Position numbers and translations under genes: made by a program
Source: Rhizophlyctis rosea
Lineage: Eukaryota > Chytridiomycota > Chytridiomycetes > Rhizophlyctidales > Rhizophlyctidaceae
Length of the DNA: 47,778 nucleotides
NCBI GenBank assembly: GCA_027596075.1
Contig: JADGJC010000302.1
Span: forward strand, 1 to 47,778
Direction: 5' to 3'
Shown: positions 21,801-31,478 of the stretch, piece by piece
Layout of the letters: every line of letters starts with the position of its first letter
How positions within the stretch are numbered: the stretch's first letter is position 1
The notes under the pieces: model-generated
Seen by the model: only the letters and a program-made list of their open reading frames with translations
Database searches by the model: none
What the model was told of the DNA's origin: nothing

Positions 21801-22958
21801 CTCCTTCCCATCCTGTTTTGCTCCATCAATCCGCTTCCGCATTTCTCCAACCATCCAATCAAAAAGAACAGTAAGAACAATCTCGTCTAGTCCATTGAAA
21901 CCGACCGTGTCCCGGATTGCTGTTTGTATAGCGTTGAGATCATCCGCTTCCGTTGCCTGACACATTTCCGACTTCATCGTGACAAGGGTCTGGTAATACG
22001 CTTGACCACTGGTTCTACACGCTTCTGCAAATCCGTCGGCATCCCTTTGCGACATTCCAATCATGAACTTCGACTTCGTAGCAACGCACGCGTACAGCTC
22101 AAAGACACACCAAGCGCGGGTCAAGGTGATTGGTTTATCCCAGGGGCTGAATACCATCAACACGTTCCGCATGGCAGAGATGGCACCGGTGAATGTTGTC
22201 TTCAGCCAGTCAGCCTCTATCTTCTGACGTAGATGTTGGGGTAGGGAGAACAAATCGAACCACACAATGGTTTCCGCCCTATCTCCTGTGATTTCATCAA
22301 AATAATGAAAGTAGATTGCGTCGACTACGTCAAGGAACTGGTACTGCCACGAGTGACTAATAAAACAGACCGCCTGCCCCACGACATCCGACCCGTCGAT
22401 GACAAGGTGCTCACACAGGGATTTGGTGACTTCCGTTTTGGGTTTCACGAAGCGATCACAGACTTCTGCCGTGGTTAATCCCTTGAAGACGTCCCTGCCG
22501 CCATTCTCTTGGACGAAATCATTGAAAAATGTGACTCGGACACCGAGAAGTGGAAGAGGCGCTGGTGAATCGGCTGATTTGGCACTGATTTGTTGCACAC
22601 CACCAGTATTGCTTTCTATGACCTCTGCTGGGCGATGCAATTCACCGCGGGTTGAGGATTTCTCAACGTCAAGTGACTTTGCCTCGCTTCCCTCCAAAGC
22701 ACTTCCGGTCCCATCCGCACCGATATCCTTCTCCTCCGCATCCAATGGCCCAGTAGTGATCACCCCTTCTGCAACTATATTAGCCGCTCCCTCTTCGACC
22801 AGATCGCCTGCACACCCCTCCAGTGCTGTATGCTCCGAACGGGACCCCATTGACATTCTGGCTCTGGAATCTCCTGCTGCAACCGCCACTTCTTTATCAC
22901 CATTCCCTCTTACGTTATACCCGACACCGCCCGCCGAAACTTGCTCCATGCCTCTCAT
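18891..22958 (-). CDS. TIR-reminiscent domain plus two TPR arrays, predicted prenylated C-terminus
   Basis: One frame of 1355 residues from ATG 22958 (the frame extends 7 codons further up without an ATG; ATG 22949 is an alternative start). Residues 1-130 are low complexity. Residues about 140-375 form a domain seen in many protist and chytrid proteins: TTAEVCDRFVKP, CFISHSWQYQFLDVVDAI, IVWFDLFSLPQ, VLMVFSPW and TRAWCVFELY. The alternating strands and SH.W / W.D...Q pattern recall TIR folds, but the catalytic Glu is not evident. Kinesin-light-chain-type TPRs occupy about 390-690 (ALYDEALDIFKGIGGDDHEV, LYDEAEPLFLECVKKAQATL) and 760-1010, split by a Ser/Thr-rich linker. The tail is disordered and ends KKRSKKKRQKRACIFL: a polybasic stretch plus the CaaX box CIFL, predicting geranylgeranylation and membrane attachment. 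Positions 19361-19426 look like an in-frame 66-nt intron (GTATGT ... TTTTCAG) with no stop in it. No NB-ARC module is present. Confidence 0.85.
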   Translation of the reverse strand: MRGMEQVSAGGVGYNVRGNGDKEVAVAAGDSRARMSMGSRSEHTALEGCAGDLVEEGAANIVAEGVITTGPLDAEEKDIGADGTGSALEGSEAKSLDVEKSSTRGELHRPAEVIESNTGGVQQISAKSADSPAPLPLLGVRVTFFNDFVQENGGRDVFKGLTTAEVCDRFVKPKTEVTKSLCEHLVIDGSDVVGQAVCFISHSWQYQFLDVVDAIYFHYFDEITGDRAETIVWFDLFSLPQHLRQKIEADWLKTTFTGAISAMRNVLMVFSPWDKPITLTRAWCVFELYACVATKSKFMIGMSQRDADGFAEACRTSGQAYYQTLVTMKSEMCQATEADDLNAIQTAIRDTVGFNGLDEIVLTVLFDWMVGEMRKRIDGAKQDGKEVDRAAFMCDLGDLFSTRQRDSEAKALYDEALDIFKGIGGDDHEVLVRPLAQLAKTMYRLGDVAGAEGMWLDVAERARHQLGENDPQTLWAIHNLAVIYCIQQEYSRALPLSLECLNRARRVCEVKPNDLDILPMVWGLGNLFFYLELYDEAEPLFLECVKKAQATLGNDHPYTVQYFVQYATVLWVQGQFQDAVRVMETVCDKSERAFGGGHETTLASAHMLAGMYNELEHYEAAVTVLEKCLFHETQLFGTNHSDTIKTVSDCAWLQEKLGNKERASELLSILAGRPLVKPQLDIMSVRSAMTPGRDRRNLNTMPSDTLHPFTMLDDGNAIISSSGEKANSDTVMTATETPDTESHPASSTPDSAQLPPPSLQAEIRAEIEKVERWYHVYRRVLGDKHWETMLVLNELAWWYCTAGDFSKGEPLIKRFVEEALPDSPENYVMMVSSLSKLAWLYDQEEQYEKAEQLYLRCFEIAETELAETFAILNESGMHPNTLEHLINLAFLYQKQKKFDLAEPLLIEHLRRWTVGSVLGPGRVHALYSTVLLYLEQGDIDSAEPLICKLLAECRLVYGDRHPNTVTSIKSLMLLLQNRGKHEKAAHVAVLLAGVEHCESDSAALWEELFRLLEWDSTVLATQADIVVCPADDETSALYDPFGEYPAFLRLHQSLMESPPDLQTRTPSQGDQNVSPEPAEVVEMGPEIAGGTRDSWRKAPTMVRGITPIVDADEREREGHPERTQVEEERSIAVSEDFVQDAVVEEEANRPMKSTCSVQSVGGEEGENTIEENLQIMAGMWFRSFIHKEKTRALTLRAFSGLESTTGTLQEADVQQHVLIRDISGAAPNDKASGALAPQIGPEGHAEATHIDIMKMTNIVVSGGAPVTSALAIGAKERGEASGDHLPSSEWSHTAFADEVWHTGQIGKGKREQMSINSERVQAFQESEQDEKEHGRKKQDKKRSKKKRQKRACIFL

Positions 22959-24399
22959 CCCGCCGGCCGGTCCGTTCACAAATCAATTGAAGTTATGGCA
23001 GAGAGTGCTAAAATCTGCTGTTCTGTTCTGTTGAAATGACTATCGGGGGTAGAGTCAGCCAATCGAAATCGATTTCTTTAACACCTTGCACATCGAAACC
23101 CACGTTGCTTCTTCTCACAAGGACCGCTAGACATACAAGTTCTGTTTATCTCAAGGGCGATAGAAAATCATGAACACGAGAGGTGAGAGAACGGCGTCTG
23201 TTGGTGCATGCGAAAAGTTTGGACCCAAAATATGGCTGCCAGCGAGACGCTCCCCCACGCGACGTGTGAGCCCCGGGCCAGGTGGCTTTGCTGCGCACAT
23301 TCCAGACCGTCGCTGTGACCACAGTCCACTGCTGTTCCTGTCGTTCGGTCCTCCATACAAGTGGGCCGATTTGGGGGATTGGATAGTTTGCACGACCTCA
23401 TGTAACGGAGGGCTTTCCGTCAACGCCACGAACAAGTCAGACACCCGCTTCAACAGCAGGAGAATGGGTAGACTTTGTTACTTTTGTTACATCTCCTATC
23501 AAAATTGACTGATGTCCTTGAGAAAGGAGGAGGTAAAGCAAGAGTCTCGATAATGGCAATGTCGGAGATCTTCCAGATATGTCACGGATCAGAATCCCTG
23601 ACTGAGCTTTCTTTGCGATTTCCGCTTGTCTGCACTCCAGATCCGCTTGCAGTCGTTTGTTGGCGAGTTTGGCGGACAGAAGACGATAATCAAAGGCGCA
23701 CATGTCAAACTAAACTGCAGTGTCGAGTAAGCGAGACACACGGCGAAAAATATGTCAACAACTAACATCCGCAGAATCTAACGCAACCATCTTGAGGCAT
23801 GTTATTTGATGTTTGTCAATTGAGCTGACTGGGGAGCTTGACGGATCTTAGAGCATATTCACGCCACAATGATCGGTCCTTTGACATACTGATAGAGAGA
23901 TCACCATGATTTTGATGCAGTTAGTAGGTTGCATAAGGTATCCTCAACCGGAAGATGTGTAGAGATTTTGGCGCAAAATGGTCTTTGGCTCCTGAGAAAC
24001 AAGGGACGTGCCCACATGGCTGTTGAAGGGGCACCCCACTCGAACCCATGATCGCTGTATTCACTTCGGTATGTCATCTACCTCTGCATGATCTGGACAA
24101 AGGACCCCACGTGATGGTGGCAATGAGACAACGATGTGCAAGAATAAGGATATGAGAAAATGCGCTTGTATCAGAAAATAAAAGATACCCCATGCCACGA
24201 TATCCGATGTCTGCTTTCGAGGTTGCTCACGCTGCCCACGCAGCCGAACCACTGGTGGCACCTGCAATGAATGTTATGACAAGGAAGCCATCTGAAAAGT
24301 GATGCACTTCCGAGACTCTTCCGAGGTTCAGGTCGCTACTTCAACATTCATTCTTTCAGTACTATTTTCATATGCGTTCCGATCTCATCTTGACTCCAT
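22959..24399. other. Gene-poor intergenic stretch
   Basis: No recognised gene. A minus frame from ATG 23703 starts with a short helical, charged segment (LSAKLANKRLQADLECRQAE) and could be an exon of a small protein, but no convincing continuation was found. The 23170-23450 region is open on both strands without domain content. Confidence 0.4.
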
Positions 24400-25116
24400 T
24401 CACAACCTACAACTGCCACCAATACTTTCAAATGTGGCCCAGACACCACACAAAGTACTCAACAGCCCGATGACAGCACGACCCGCATTGACTTGACCCC
24501 ACTTCTCAACCAAGACTGGCGTTGTCTGGGAAGGAGGGATTGCAGCATCCGTGACGCTGCCTTTTGCATAAGCGGCAGCTCGAGCCTTCAGCTTCTCATC
24601 GACTGGGCGAAGGAAGATGGCGGAATATGGGATATTGACGAATGTCAGGATTGCAGCGGCGGTGTAGAGGTGACGAGAGAGGGTGTTGATTGGTGCTGCG
24701 ACAAGGCGATGAAGACGCTCAGCCACGTGGAAACTGGTTCACTGGATCAGCAAGGGTAGAAAATGCAGAGCAATACCTCTTACAGCAAGCCATGTGAATA
24801 TAGCAATGGAGCCGACAACGGACGGCAAAATGAATGGGGTATCAAGATTACGAGCTCTGAGCCATTGACGGGCAAGAAGTGGGGAAGGTGCTTCTAGTAG
24901 AGCGGGGACCAGCTGGTTTGAGGTGGTGGCGAGATGACCTAAGATGGTATGCAGATGAGGTGAGAACCGAGCGCTAAGGTTTGGACCGGCGGGATACCTG
25001 TGGGCAGAAGGCTATGGTGACGTACCGCAAAGTAGCGCTGGTATGGTCAACCCGACCGCTTGAGTGACATGGACGGCACTTGGTAAGCTTATCGAATTTG
25101 CGAAGGAGAGTGGCAT
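24400..25116 (-). CDS. DUF1772 (anthrone-oxygenase-like) membrane protein, three exons
   Basis: Exons 25116-25026, 24938-24784 and 24717-24400 join in frame to 187 residues, the normal length of this family. Introns are 87 nt (GTACGT ... CTTAG) and 66 nt (GTAAGA ... GCTGAG). The second is a multiple of three and holds an in-frame TGA, so it must be removed. Membrane segments: residues about 15-33 (AVHVTQAVGLTIPALLCG), about 70-88 (ILPSVVGSIAIFTWLA), about 100-120 (LYTAAAILTFVNIPYSAIFL) and a last one (GRAVIGLLSTLCGVWATFE). The pattern NIPYSAIFLRPVDEKL, then VEKWGQVNAGRAVIG, matches the DUF1772 order of PY..hh.P.N..L followed by W..hN..R. Family members include anthrone oxygenases of aromatic polyketide pathways, but most are uncharacterised; no polyketide synthase is nearby. 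Confidence 0.88.
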
Positions 25117-25548
25117 AGCGTCCGTTGCGTGATAGAAAGTTCACAGCACCGTGAGTAGAAGATGAGGTTGGGGTGGAAGTTCAAGATGAGGGGAAGATGC
25201 TTTTGCAGCGTTTGGCGGGGCGAATATTCCAAAGATTTTCCGAAACCCTCTCCGCTTGCAGGCACAGTCGTCAGATGAGCGGCACAGTCATACAAGATAC
25301 AAGTGTAAACAAACAGGGAAAAGTGAAAAAGTTCAAGACGACTACTCAGGGGACAACAACAGCAACAAAGTGTACATAGTCTGCTCGTTACCTGCAGCCA
25401 TGATAGTACGAACCAAATCCTTGTGCTACAGTGCATTGGTGAAACTCGACCTGATTTATGGTCTATATCTAGCACAAATAGCCGGTGAATCTGGTCTTAT
25501 TTACATACTGCCAGTCAAACCCTTCCAATCTATACCCATCCAAACCAA

Positions 25549-26389
25549 CTATGTGGTCCTCTTTGTCAACTTTGCAGATGCACAATTGCGGATCGGGAAG
25601 CGCTCCTCCCTTAAATAACAATTAAAATGCAATGCATTCCCACCGTCTACCAAAATAAGATCTGCATTATCCAATGGGTCATCTTCATCGTCATCCCAGA
25701 CACCCTCCAAATACTTCCGGGACACAGCATTGGGGCGCCATATGCCATGGAGCTGATCCTTCGCAGCGGGTTCGCCAAACAATTCTTCGGGGTCAAAGTC
25801 CTCTAAGGAACACATGGAGGGTTTTTGGATCATCCATATATGAAACCGAGTTCAGAGTGTTAATCATAGCCAACATACGTTTCAACGTAGCGACCTCCAT
25901 GTCCCCAGCCAGCCAGATCTTTCCCGACCCGTTACGGAAGCTGAACTTGATGTCCAGGCTTTTTTTGGCATTCATGGAGATAGTCATGACTCCGCTGCCG
26001 TCCACCCCATCATCTTCACTGTTGCCTCCGCAATCCCTTAGTCTCACGAGATCCCAGGTTCCCACATATTTCTGAAGAGCAGGGTGGTGGGAGGGTTGGA
26101 TTGCACTTTAGGTGAAGGTGTAGGTTGTGTGGGCTGCTTCAACTTCGGGGTCGGAGGAATCACTCGACTCCTCGCGTTTTGGTCGTTTGGTTGCAGGTAT
26201 AGCTTTCACCGTTTGTTTACGTTTCGATTCCTTCTTCTTAGGTTTGAGGGATGGTGCAACATTTTCTTCCCTTTCATTAGTGCAATGCTGATCTGTAGGC
26301 GAGACAAGGCGGTTTGCAAGTCGTGTCGACCTCCTTCGGCTTGAAGTTGCAGGTGCATCTGCCTCTTGTGTGATCTTCCGTTTGGGCAT
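25549..26389 (-). CDS. Basic nuclear-type protein with uncharacterised C-terminal region
   Basis: ATG 26389 opens MPKRKITQEADAP, followed by a Lys/Arg-rich, Ser-rich segment (RRRSTRLANR, KPKKKESKRKQTVK, TKRPKREESSDSSDPE) with several nuclear-localisation-like clusters. In the same frame after a TAA (about 26106) comes YVGTWDLVRLRDCGGNSEDD, then VMTISMNAKKSLDIKFSFRN and GKIWLAGDMEVATLK. A possible 72-nt in-frame intron (GTTGAA ... TTCAG, phase 0) would remove the TAA. A well-supported 76-nt intron (25803-25878, GTATGT ... CTTAG, phase 1) then leads to EDFDPEELFGEPAAKDQLHG and KYLEGVWDDDEDDPLDNADL, ending at TAG 25549. I recognise no family. The alternating strands plus an acidic end suggest a small folded domain on a basic N-terminal tail. 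The first intron has a weak donor, so two separate genes are possible. Confidence 0.6.
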
Positions 26390-26894
26390 GTCTCTCGGGC
26401 TGATTGTGTTGCAACGGTTGCGCGGCGATGAGACTAGCGAGTTGAAAGAAAAGGTTGGGAACACCTGGAACTTGGCTTGGTGTTCTGGTGTTCGGGTTCG
26501 TGCACCCTGATTGCATCGCCAATTTCATCACCAAGCAACCGTGGACGTGGTTGTTCAAATTGGTGCTATCAAGGATTCTGGGCACACACAAGTTTATCAA
26601 GTCCAGAAGAAATCCTAACAAATTTCGGTACAGCTGCGGGCTGCTCACATCGACCCATAGAGCCCGAGTTTGATGTAATCTGCTTGAACTGGTCGGACAT
26701 CTTACCGCTACTATGGCGCCCTTGCGTCATGCGATAATATACAGTATAAACATAGAAACTGATCATAATCACAATAGTATTCATCATTAGTAGTTGCTTC
26801 TTCAGTTGTATGCCATATCTCCTTTCCTAACATAGCATCCCATGATGCCACACCTCTTACAAACTTCCCATTCTTCCCACTCCCAAACGCAGCA
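26390..26894. other. Intergenic; one possible small exon
   Basis: A minus frame with ATG 26700 reads MSDQFKQITSNSG... for about 43 codons, and a second minus frame near 26460-26560 reads PRLLGDEIGDAIRVHEPEH. They could be two exons of a small gene, but no phase-matched splice pair was found. Confidence 0.3.
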
Positions 26895-28451
26895 TTAAAT
26901 CCCCTCCTCCCCCCTCCTCCCATCACCCGCACCACCCCTAACCCTCCCCATAAAACTCGCCAAAACCCCCTCCCCAGCACTCTTCCTCCTCTGAATCCCA
27001 AAATTCGCCAAAACACCATCTCCAATGCTCTTCCTCCTCTTCTCCGACCTCGGGCGTCCCGTCACAGCCCCTCCCGTCTCCTCCTCCTGTCTCGGCTCTT
27101 CCATTGACCGCCCATGCGTGATGGAGTAGTGAGGATTAGGGGCGTGAGATTCCCGATAGTGGGACTGTGGCTGAGACACGTCGGATGTGGGGTAGGTGTG
27201 AGATGTGGTGGAGGTTGGGGTTGGGGGTGGAGGGTTTGAAGGCGGTGGGGAGGGACCATCGTGTTGACGGCTATGCGCGTATGGGATTGATTGTTGGTTT
27301 GAGGAGGCGGAGACGTCGGATTTCGCGGTGTCGACACGTTGGGGTGGGGGAAATTGGTAGGTTGGGGATGTTGGGGTGGATCTTCCGGATGGTTGTTGTT
27401 GGTGGTGTTGGTATTGGAGTTGGTATTGGGGTTGGTTCCACCCTTGTTGTTGGGGTTGGGTGTGATGTTGGTATTGTTGGTATTGCGGTTGAGGAGTTTG
27501 TCTGGCGCCTTCGCGTAAACTTTGTTGTGAGGACTGGGATTGGATTTGTGGACCGGCGGTTGCAGTTGGAGGTGTAGCGGGTGGAGTTTTGGGAGGAGTG
27601 GGAGAGCCGGACCAGAAAGGTGTGTTCAAGAAGCTCGGTACGCGAGGCAAAGATGAGAACTGTTCGGCATGTGCTGCTCCTTTATCCTTGCTGTCACTAC
27701 CGCTCTTCAACCTGTCCAAGAAGTTCTCCATCTCGTCATGAACCGTTGCGCGGACTTCTGTTCGGACGAGACTGCGAAGGGTATCTGGGTCCAAAGCCTG
27801 TGCTTGCGGTTGCGGCAAAGATGCAGATCGGTCGGGATAGTTACCAAGTTCTTCCTGGACTATTGACCGGACTTTTGTTAGCTCTTGCTGCATGATGGAC
27901 CGGACTTCGTGGCGGATGATAGACTGGATGGTTTCGGGGGATAAGGGTGATTGCAATTTGGCAGACGTCGCGAGTTCTTCTTTGATGGTTGTGCGGAGTT
28001 CGTCGCGGAGGGTTTGGACTAGACCGGTTGTGTCTATTGAGCTGGTAGTTGGGGTAGGTGGTACACTTCGTGATTCTACCGTCCGGGAAACCATCTCTCC
28101 GTCGCCCTTCCCATCTCCCAAATTCCATGTGATAGACACTATCTTCAATGATGGCGACCCACCCGACGGCGCGCTCGTGGCTGTCCGCACCAGCGAACCA
28201 TATGGCTTTGGGTCGACCTTTCCGTTCCATTCATTCCCTCCATGCATACTAGAAATGAACTGCCTGACTGAGGCCCTGCGACTCTCCCTTACCCGACTGA
28301 TGTAGTCCTCTTCCGTCATAGAGCCCCTCTCTGGGGTAACGCCGTCCATGAACTCATTCAGTACTCCATCTACATAGCTTCGGTTCAAAGTATTCTCGCC
28401 TACTTGCTCCCTCCCGAGGTCGCGTGCTATAGCTTCGGCGGCGGTTACCAT
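26895..28451 (-). CDS. Q/P-rich disordered protein with helical repeats and RRKS motifs
   Basis: The first ATG in the frame is 28451 (MVTAAEAIARDLGREQVGEN), giving 518 residues. The frame extends upstream but without an ATG. Residues about 140-260 contain three related helical units ending in E-(V/L)-R or E-(L/M) pairs (IIRHEVRSIMQQELTK, VRSIVQEELGN, LVRTEVRATVHDEMENFL), possibly an oligomerising coiled coil. Residues about 290-460 are Pro/Gln/Ser/Thr-rich with a glutamine-dominated core. The C-terminus repeats a motif twice: KRRKSIGDGVLANF and QRRKSAGEGVLASF. Each holds an RRKS site of the kind phosphorylated by PKA-like kinases, followed by a small hydrophobic patch. No known domain, signal peptide or membrane segment is seen. 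The coding call rests on length, clear codon bias on this strand and internal repeats. Confidence 0.7.
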   Translation of the reverse strand: MVTAAEAIARDLGREQVGENTLNRSYVDGVLNEFMDGVTPERGSMTEEDYISRVRESRRASVRQFISSMHGGNEWNGKVDPKPYGSLVRTATSAPSGGSPSLKIVSITWNLGDGKGDGEMVSRTVESRSVPPTPTTSSIDTTGLVQTLRDELRTTIKEELATSAKLQSPLSPETIQSIIRHEVRSIMQQELTKVRSIVQEELGNYPDRSASLPQPQAQALDPDTLRSLVRTEVRATVHDEMENFLDRLKSGSDSKDKGAAHAEQFSSLPRVPSFLNTPFWSGSPTPPKTPPATPPTATAGPQIQSQSSQQSLREGARQTPQPQYQQYQHHTQPQQQGWNQPQYQLQYQHHQQQPSGRSTPTSPTYQFPPPQRVDTAKSDVSASSNQQSIPYAHSRQHDGPSPPPSNPPPPTPTSTTSHTYPTSDVSQPQSHYRESHAPNPHYSITHGRSMEEPRQEEETGGAVTGRPRSEKRRKSIGDGVLANFGIQRRKSAGEGVLASFMGRVRGGAGDGRRGEEGI

Positions 28452-29008
28452 ATTATGGGGTGGGTTGGCGGAGATACCGGTATGTTGGAGGTCCAGAGGG
28501 GTGCGGGTGGTATGAAGCGGAGGAGTTTGCCCTGGGTCGTGAGAAAACACGTAACGATATTCGTAGGAGCTTGAACGGAAGAAAGCAGGAAGCTAGAAAC
28601 TTCAGAAGACAGCTGAACTTGAAGAGGCGAAATACAGGGGGAACTGGTCGACCAGCAAGCGGAGAAAACTTGTTGACAACTCCCTCTCCACCTTCCATCC
28701 TTCCACATTTGTTCAACCACAAGGCTCCGACCGCCATCCAAAAGATTGACACGATGGGCGGACGTGGCTTCCTCCACAAACATCGAGAACACAACCGCAA
28801 CACAAGAGAACCGCGCCTCCGAGCCGCTGAGAGATCAGCGGCGGACCAGCGGGCTTCGGCTGTCAATCTTTTCTGACCTGTTTCTTTTTGCGCGATCTGC
28901 AATTCCACACATTACAGCATTCCGAAGCTCGACATCTCTAGATCTCACCTTTCGCTATCCTTTAGAAGCAAACAATTTCGACGTCCCACGTGGCTCCTTC
29001 CCAATTGA

Positions 29009-30289
29009 CTGCCCTTTCCACTATGTCAGTACTGCCTTCTGCCTTTACCACCCGAGTTGTTCCGTACGGCAGCCTGCACAAGCGACCGCAACACTGCCCG
29101 CAACCTGCGCAGCAGCTGCCGCGTCCTCAGACTTGCCATTCTCCTCAAAGACGTCATATGGGCTGAAGCTGGCTCAAAATTGTACCACGATAGTTTTGCG
29201 GACTGCTGGGATTGGGCAGTTTGTTATGGTCACTTTGATGTCATAGAAAACCTCCTTCCCTTCACCACTGCCGATCAAATAGGGTATCTCCTAGAAGAGA
29301 GTGCAACGCAAGGCCGCCTTGAGCATTTCCAATTAGCTTTAAAAGTGTGTGGGGAGGACGATCGCGGCGCTCGCCAAAAGGAAAGCGCTCTATCAGCTGC
29401 GTGCTACTGCGGTCACTACCAAATCGTCGAACTCCTTCTGAATGCCGGCGTCGACATCAATTCACCCCATATCCCCTTATATGATACTCCACCCTTTTGT
29501 GCGGCCGATCAGGGCAACTTTGACATTCTCACTCTATTGCTAGCTAGGGGAGCGCAAATCCGTCCCGCCGACCTTCGAGCTGCCATGTCGAACGATCATG
29601 TGAGCTGTGTTGAACTCTTATTGAAGCACGACATGACTGTTGCCAACATGGATCCCTGTGGTCTGTCTCTAGCGGCTGAACGTGGGAACCTAGAATTAGT
29701 GCAGTTGTTTTGGGAGTCGGGTGCAACAATCAACCCGGAAATTGCATTACGAAAGGCGGTCGAACGGTCCCACTTGCATATTGCAAAATAGCTTGTAGAT
29801 AGGGGAGTCGCTGTCCATGTCTCGCGGCAACATTTAACAATAGCTGTATATAGGGCAGACATTGAGATGCTGAAGTTACTCGTCGATTCCGGAATGGGAG
29901 TGAATGACGACTTTCTGATACATGTTGCACTCAGTTTCCGCAAACCCAATCTTACCGTCGTCGACTGCCTCCTCTCAGCTGGTGCCGATCCGTTTTCCTG
30001 TGACTACCCCTATTTCCTACGAGCTTCAAGCAACGGCCATGCGGACTTGGTGGCTCTCCTTCTCAAACACGGTGCAGCCGACCGCGCAGACCTCGGTGCG
30101 GCATTGTATTCTGCCGTCAGCAATAATCATTTGGAGACAGCTGAGTTGCTCCTGGCTACTGGGGCGACAGTGGATAAGAAGACGCTACAAATGGCAAGGA
30201 AAAGGGGCCACAAAGCGCTTTTGAAGCTGTTGGAGGAAGGGATTGGTTTTACTGGTAGTGTAAGCGTAGCGTGGGGCTGCAAGGGATAG
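29009..30289 (+). pseudogene. F-box-like ankyrin-repeat protein interrupted by an in-frame TAG
   Basis: The frame opens after a TGA at 29006 and reads LLPLPPELFRTAAC, then ARNLRSSCRVLRLAILLKDV, which resembles an F-box (LPPELF..., then a helix with R.VCR.LR). About ten ankyrin-type units follow, e.g. ALSAACYCGHYQIVELLLNA, GLSLAAERGNLELVQLFWES, YFLRASSNGHADLVALLLKH and ALYSAVSNNHLETAELLLAT, to TAG 30287. Many units are the short, divergent kind without TPLH. At 29789-29791 a TAG interrupts a unit (SHLHIAK, stop, LVDRGVAVHV), while ankyrin sequence continues in the same frame. No ATG lies in frame near the F-box, so the start is unresolved; an upstream exon is likely, or ATG 29023 in another frame. 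F-box/ankyrin proteins usually select substrates for SCF ubiquitin ligases. This is either a pseudogene, a readthrough gene or a base error. Confidence 0.75.
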
Positions 30290-30876
30290 ATGGGGATTCA
30301 AAACGTGGGACTGGGAGACCAATCCGAAGTTGCCGGAGGGTTGGCGCGAGCTCGGGCGGAGGTAGTAGTAGTGCTAGTAGTGGGGGAGGGCGGGGAACAG
30401 GGGTTCAAAAGAGTGGAGCTTCCCATGCAGCTGATATTTCCGGCGGCAGCAGGGGGGTGGTGAAGGGAAAGTGGAAGATTAGGAGCAGTGAAGGGTCCGG
30501 AATATCCAGGCCACACGGTGATAGCATCAAAGATAGACTGAGAAGCAGTACCCTCTCACAGCGAAAACGTTGATTGGGGGAAGGTACGCATAGGTTCAAC
30601 TTCCCTTGGGAACATTGCATATATATAAATCTGAATATTATTGTTTTTGGAGCCGTGACGGATTTCATCCAAATATTCCGCATTATAAAGGTCGGTCATA
30701 TGAAAACAGATTGTCGAAATGCGCTCACATCCAGCGAGGATCAAGCAACCGTGAAAACTTGAGGCGATGGGCGTCAATGGTTAGGCATGGTATTTCCGCA
30801 AATTTGGGACGTCTCCTTATTTGCAACTGACTTGATGTGCGCACGCGTCAAACGACGTTAGTGCCCTCTCAACCTA
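30290..30876. other. 3' flank of the ankyrin gene; no further gene recognised
   Basis: A plus frame 30271-30573 is Gly/Ser/Arg-rich (SCRRVGASSGGGSSSASSGG) and could be a C-terminal exon, but no matching splice pair was confirmed. AT-rich sequence with ATATATATAAAT follows at about 30617-30630. Confidence 0.35.
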
Positions 30877-31478
30877 CTACACCATCGAGCCGATGCCCCT
30901 TGAACCACCCCACCATCTCTTCGGCACGTTCTCTTTCATCTCCCCACGTAGCTTCTTCCAAACCTGCAAAGTCATATCACAATGCTTGCACTTCCGTCCC
31001 CGACTCCCTCTGTCCGCATGCTTCATGTCCCAATGTTTCCCTTGATCAAATAGGTCAGCAATATTTCCATCTCTAATCTGCTTGTGGCGCTGTTTCAGGA
31101 AAACCAGGTTGCTCTTCCTAACGGCGAGATGTGCAAGGGTGCTCCATATGTTTGTGAGGTTCATGTACGTTACAGCCTTCGCGATCTTGACTTGTGAGGC
31201 ATCCCATTCTACCAGACGTGAACACAGTGCAACCTCCAAGATTTGCTTGAGCATGATCCTCCCACTATGCTAGTGCCAAGATTTTCAATCAGATTGAAGT
31301 TGGACAGACGCTGCTGCTCAGACCATTGGATCCGAAAAGCAAGCAACAAGTCATGCCCCATCAACTTGCTCCAGAACGCCAGAAACTTGCTCCATGATAC
31401 CCGTTTGATCACCAAATTCTGGAAAAGGTTTGAACGATCCTGTTCCTGATCGATTCGGGCTTGTTGTTGATGGCTCAT
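30877..31478 (-). CDS. Unknown protein, continuous except for one frameshift
   Basis: ATG 31478 opens MSHQQQARIDQEQDR, followed by NLVIKRVSWSKFLAFWSKL and LAFRIQWSEQQRLSNFN. At 31261-31263 (CCC on the plus strand) the reading shifts by one base. One extra G on the coding strand would join it smoothly to MLKQILEVALCSRLVEWDAS, KAVTYMNLTNIWSTLAHLAV and KQRHKQIRDGNIADLF. It ends at TAG 30877 after a Cys/Lys-rich tail (GRKCKHCDMTLQVWKKL), where CKHC could be part of a metal site. Both halves have globular amphipathic character and no domain I recognise. The frame extends upstream of 31478 without an ATG, so an earlier exon is possible. Coding status is inferred from the consistent continuation across the shift. 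Confidence 0.5.

Noticed and set aside
29789..29791. Reassigned stop codon (TAG as a sense codon) to explain in-frame TAGs
   Set aside because: Several intact genes here appear to end normally at TAG (acetyltransferase, Osh-type gene, coiled-coil gene), so a nuclear code change is not supported.
29759..29791. A 33-nt intron removing the TAG in the ankyrin gene
   Set aside because: It would be half the length of the shortest introns seen here, with a poor donor (GTCGAA), and it would delete a helix of an ankyrin unit.
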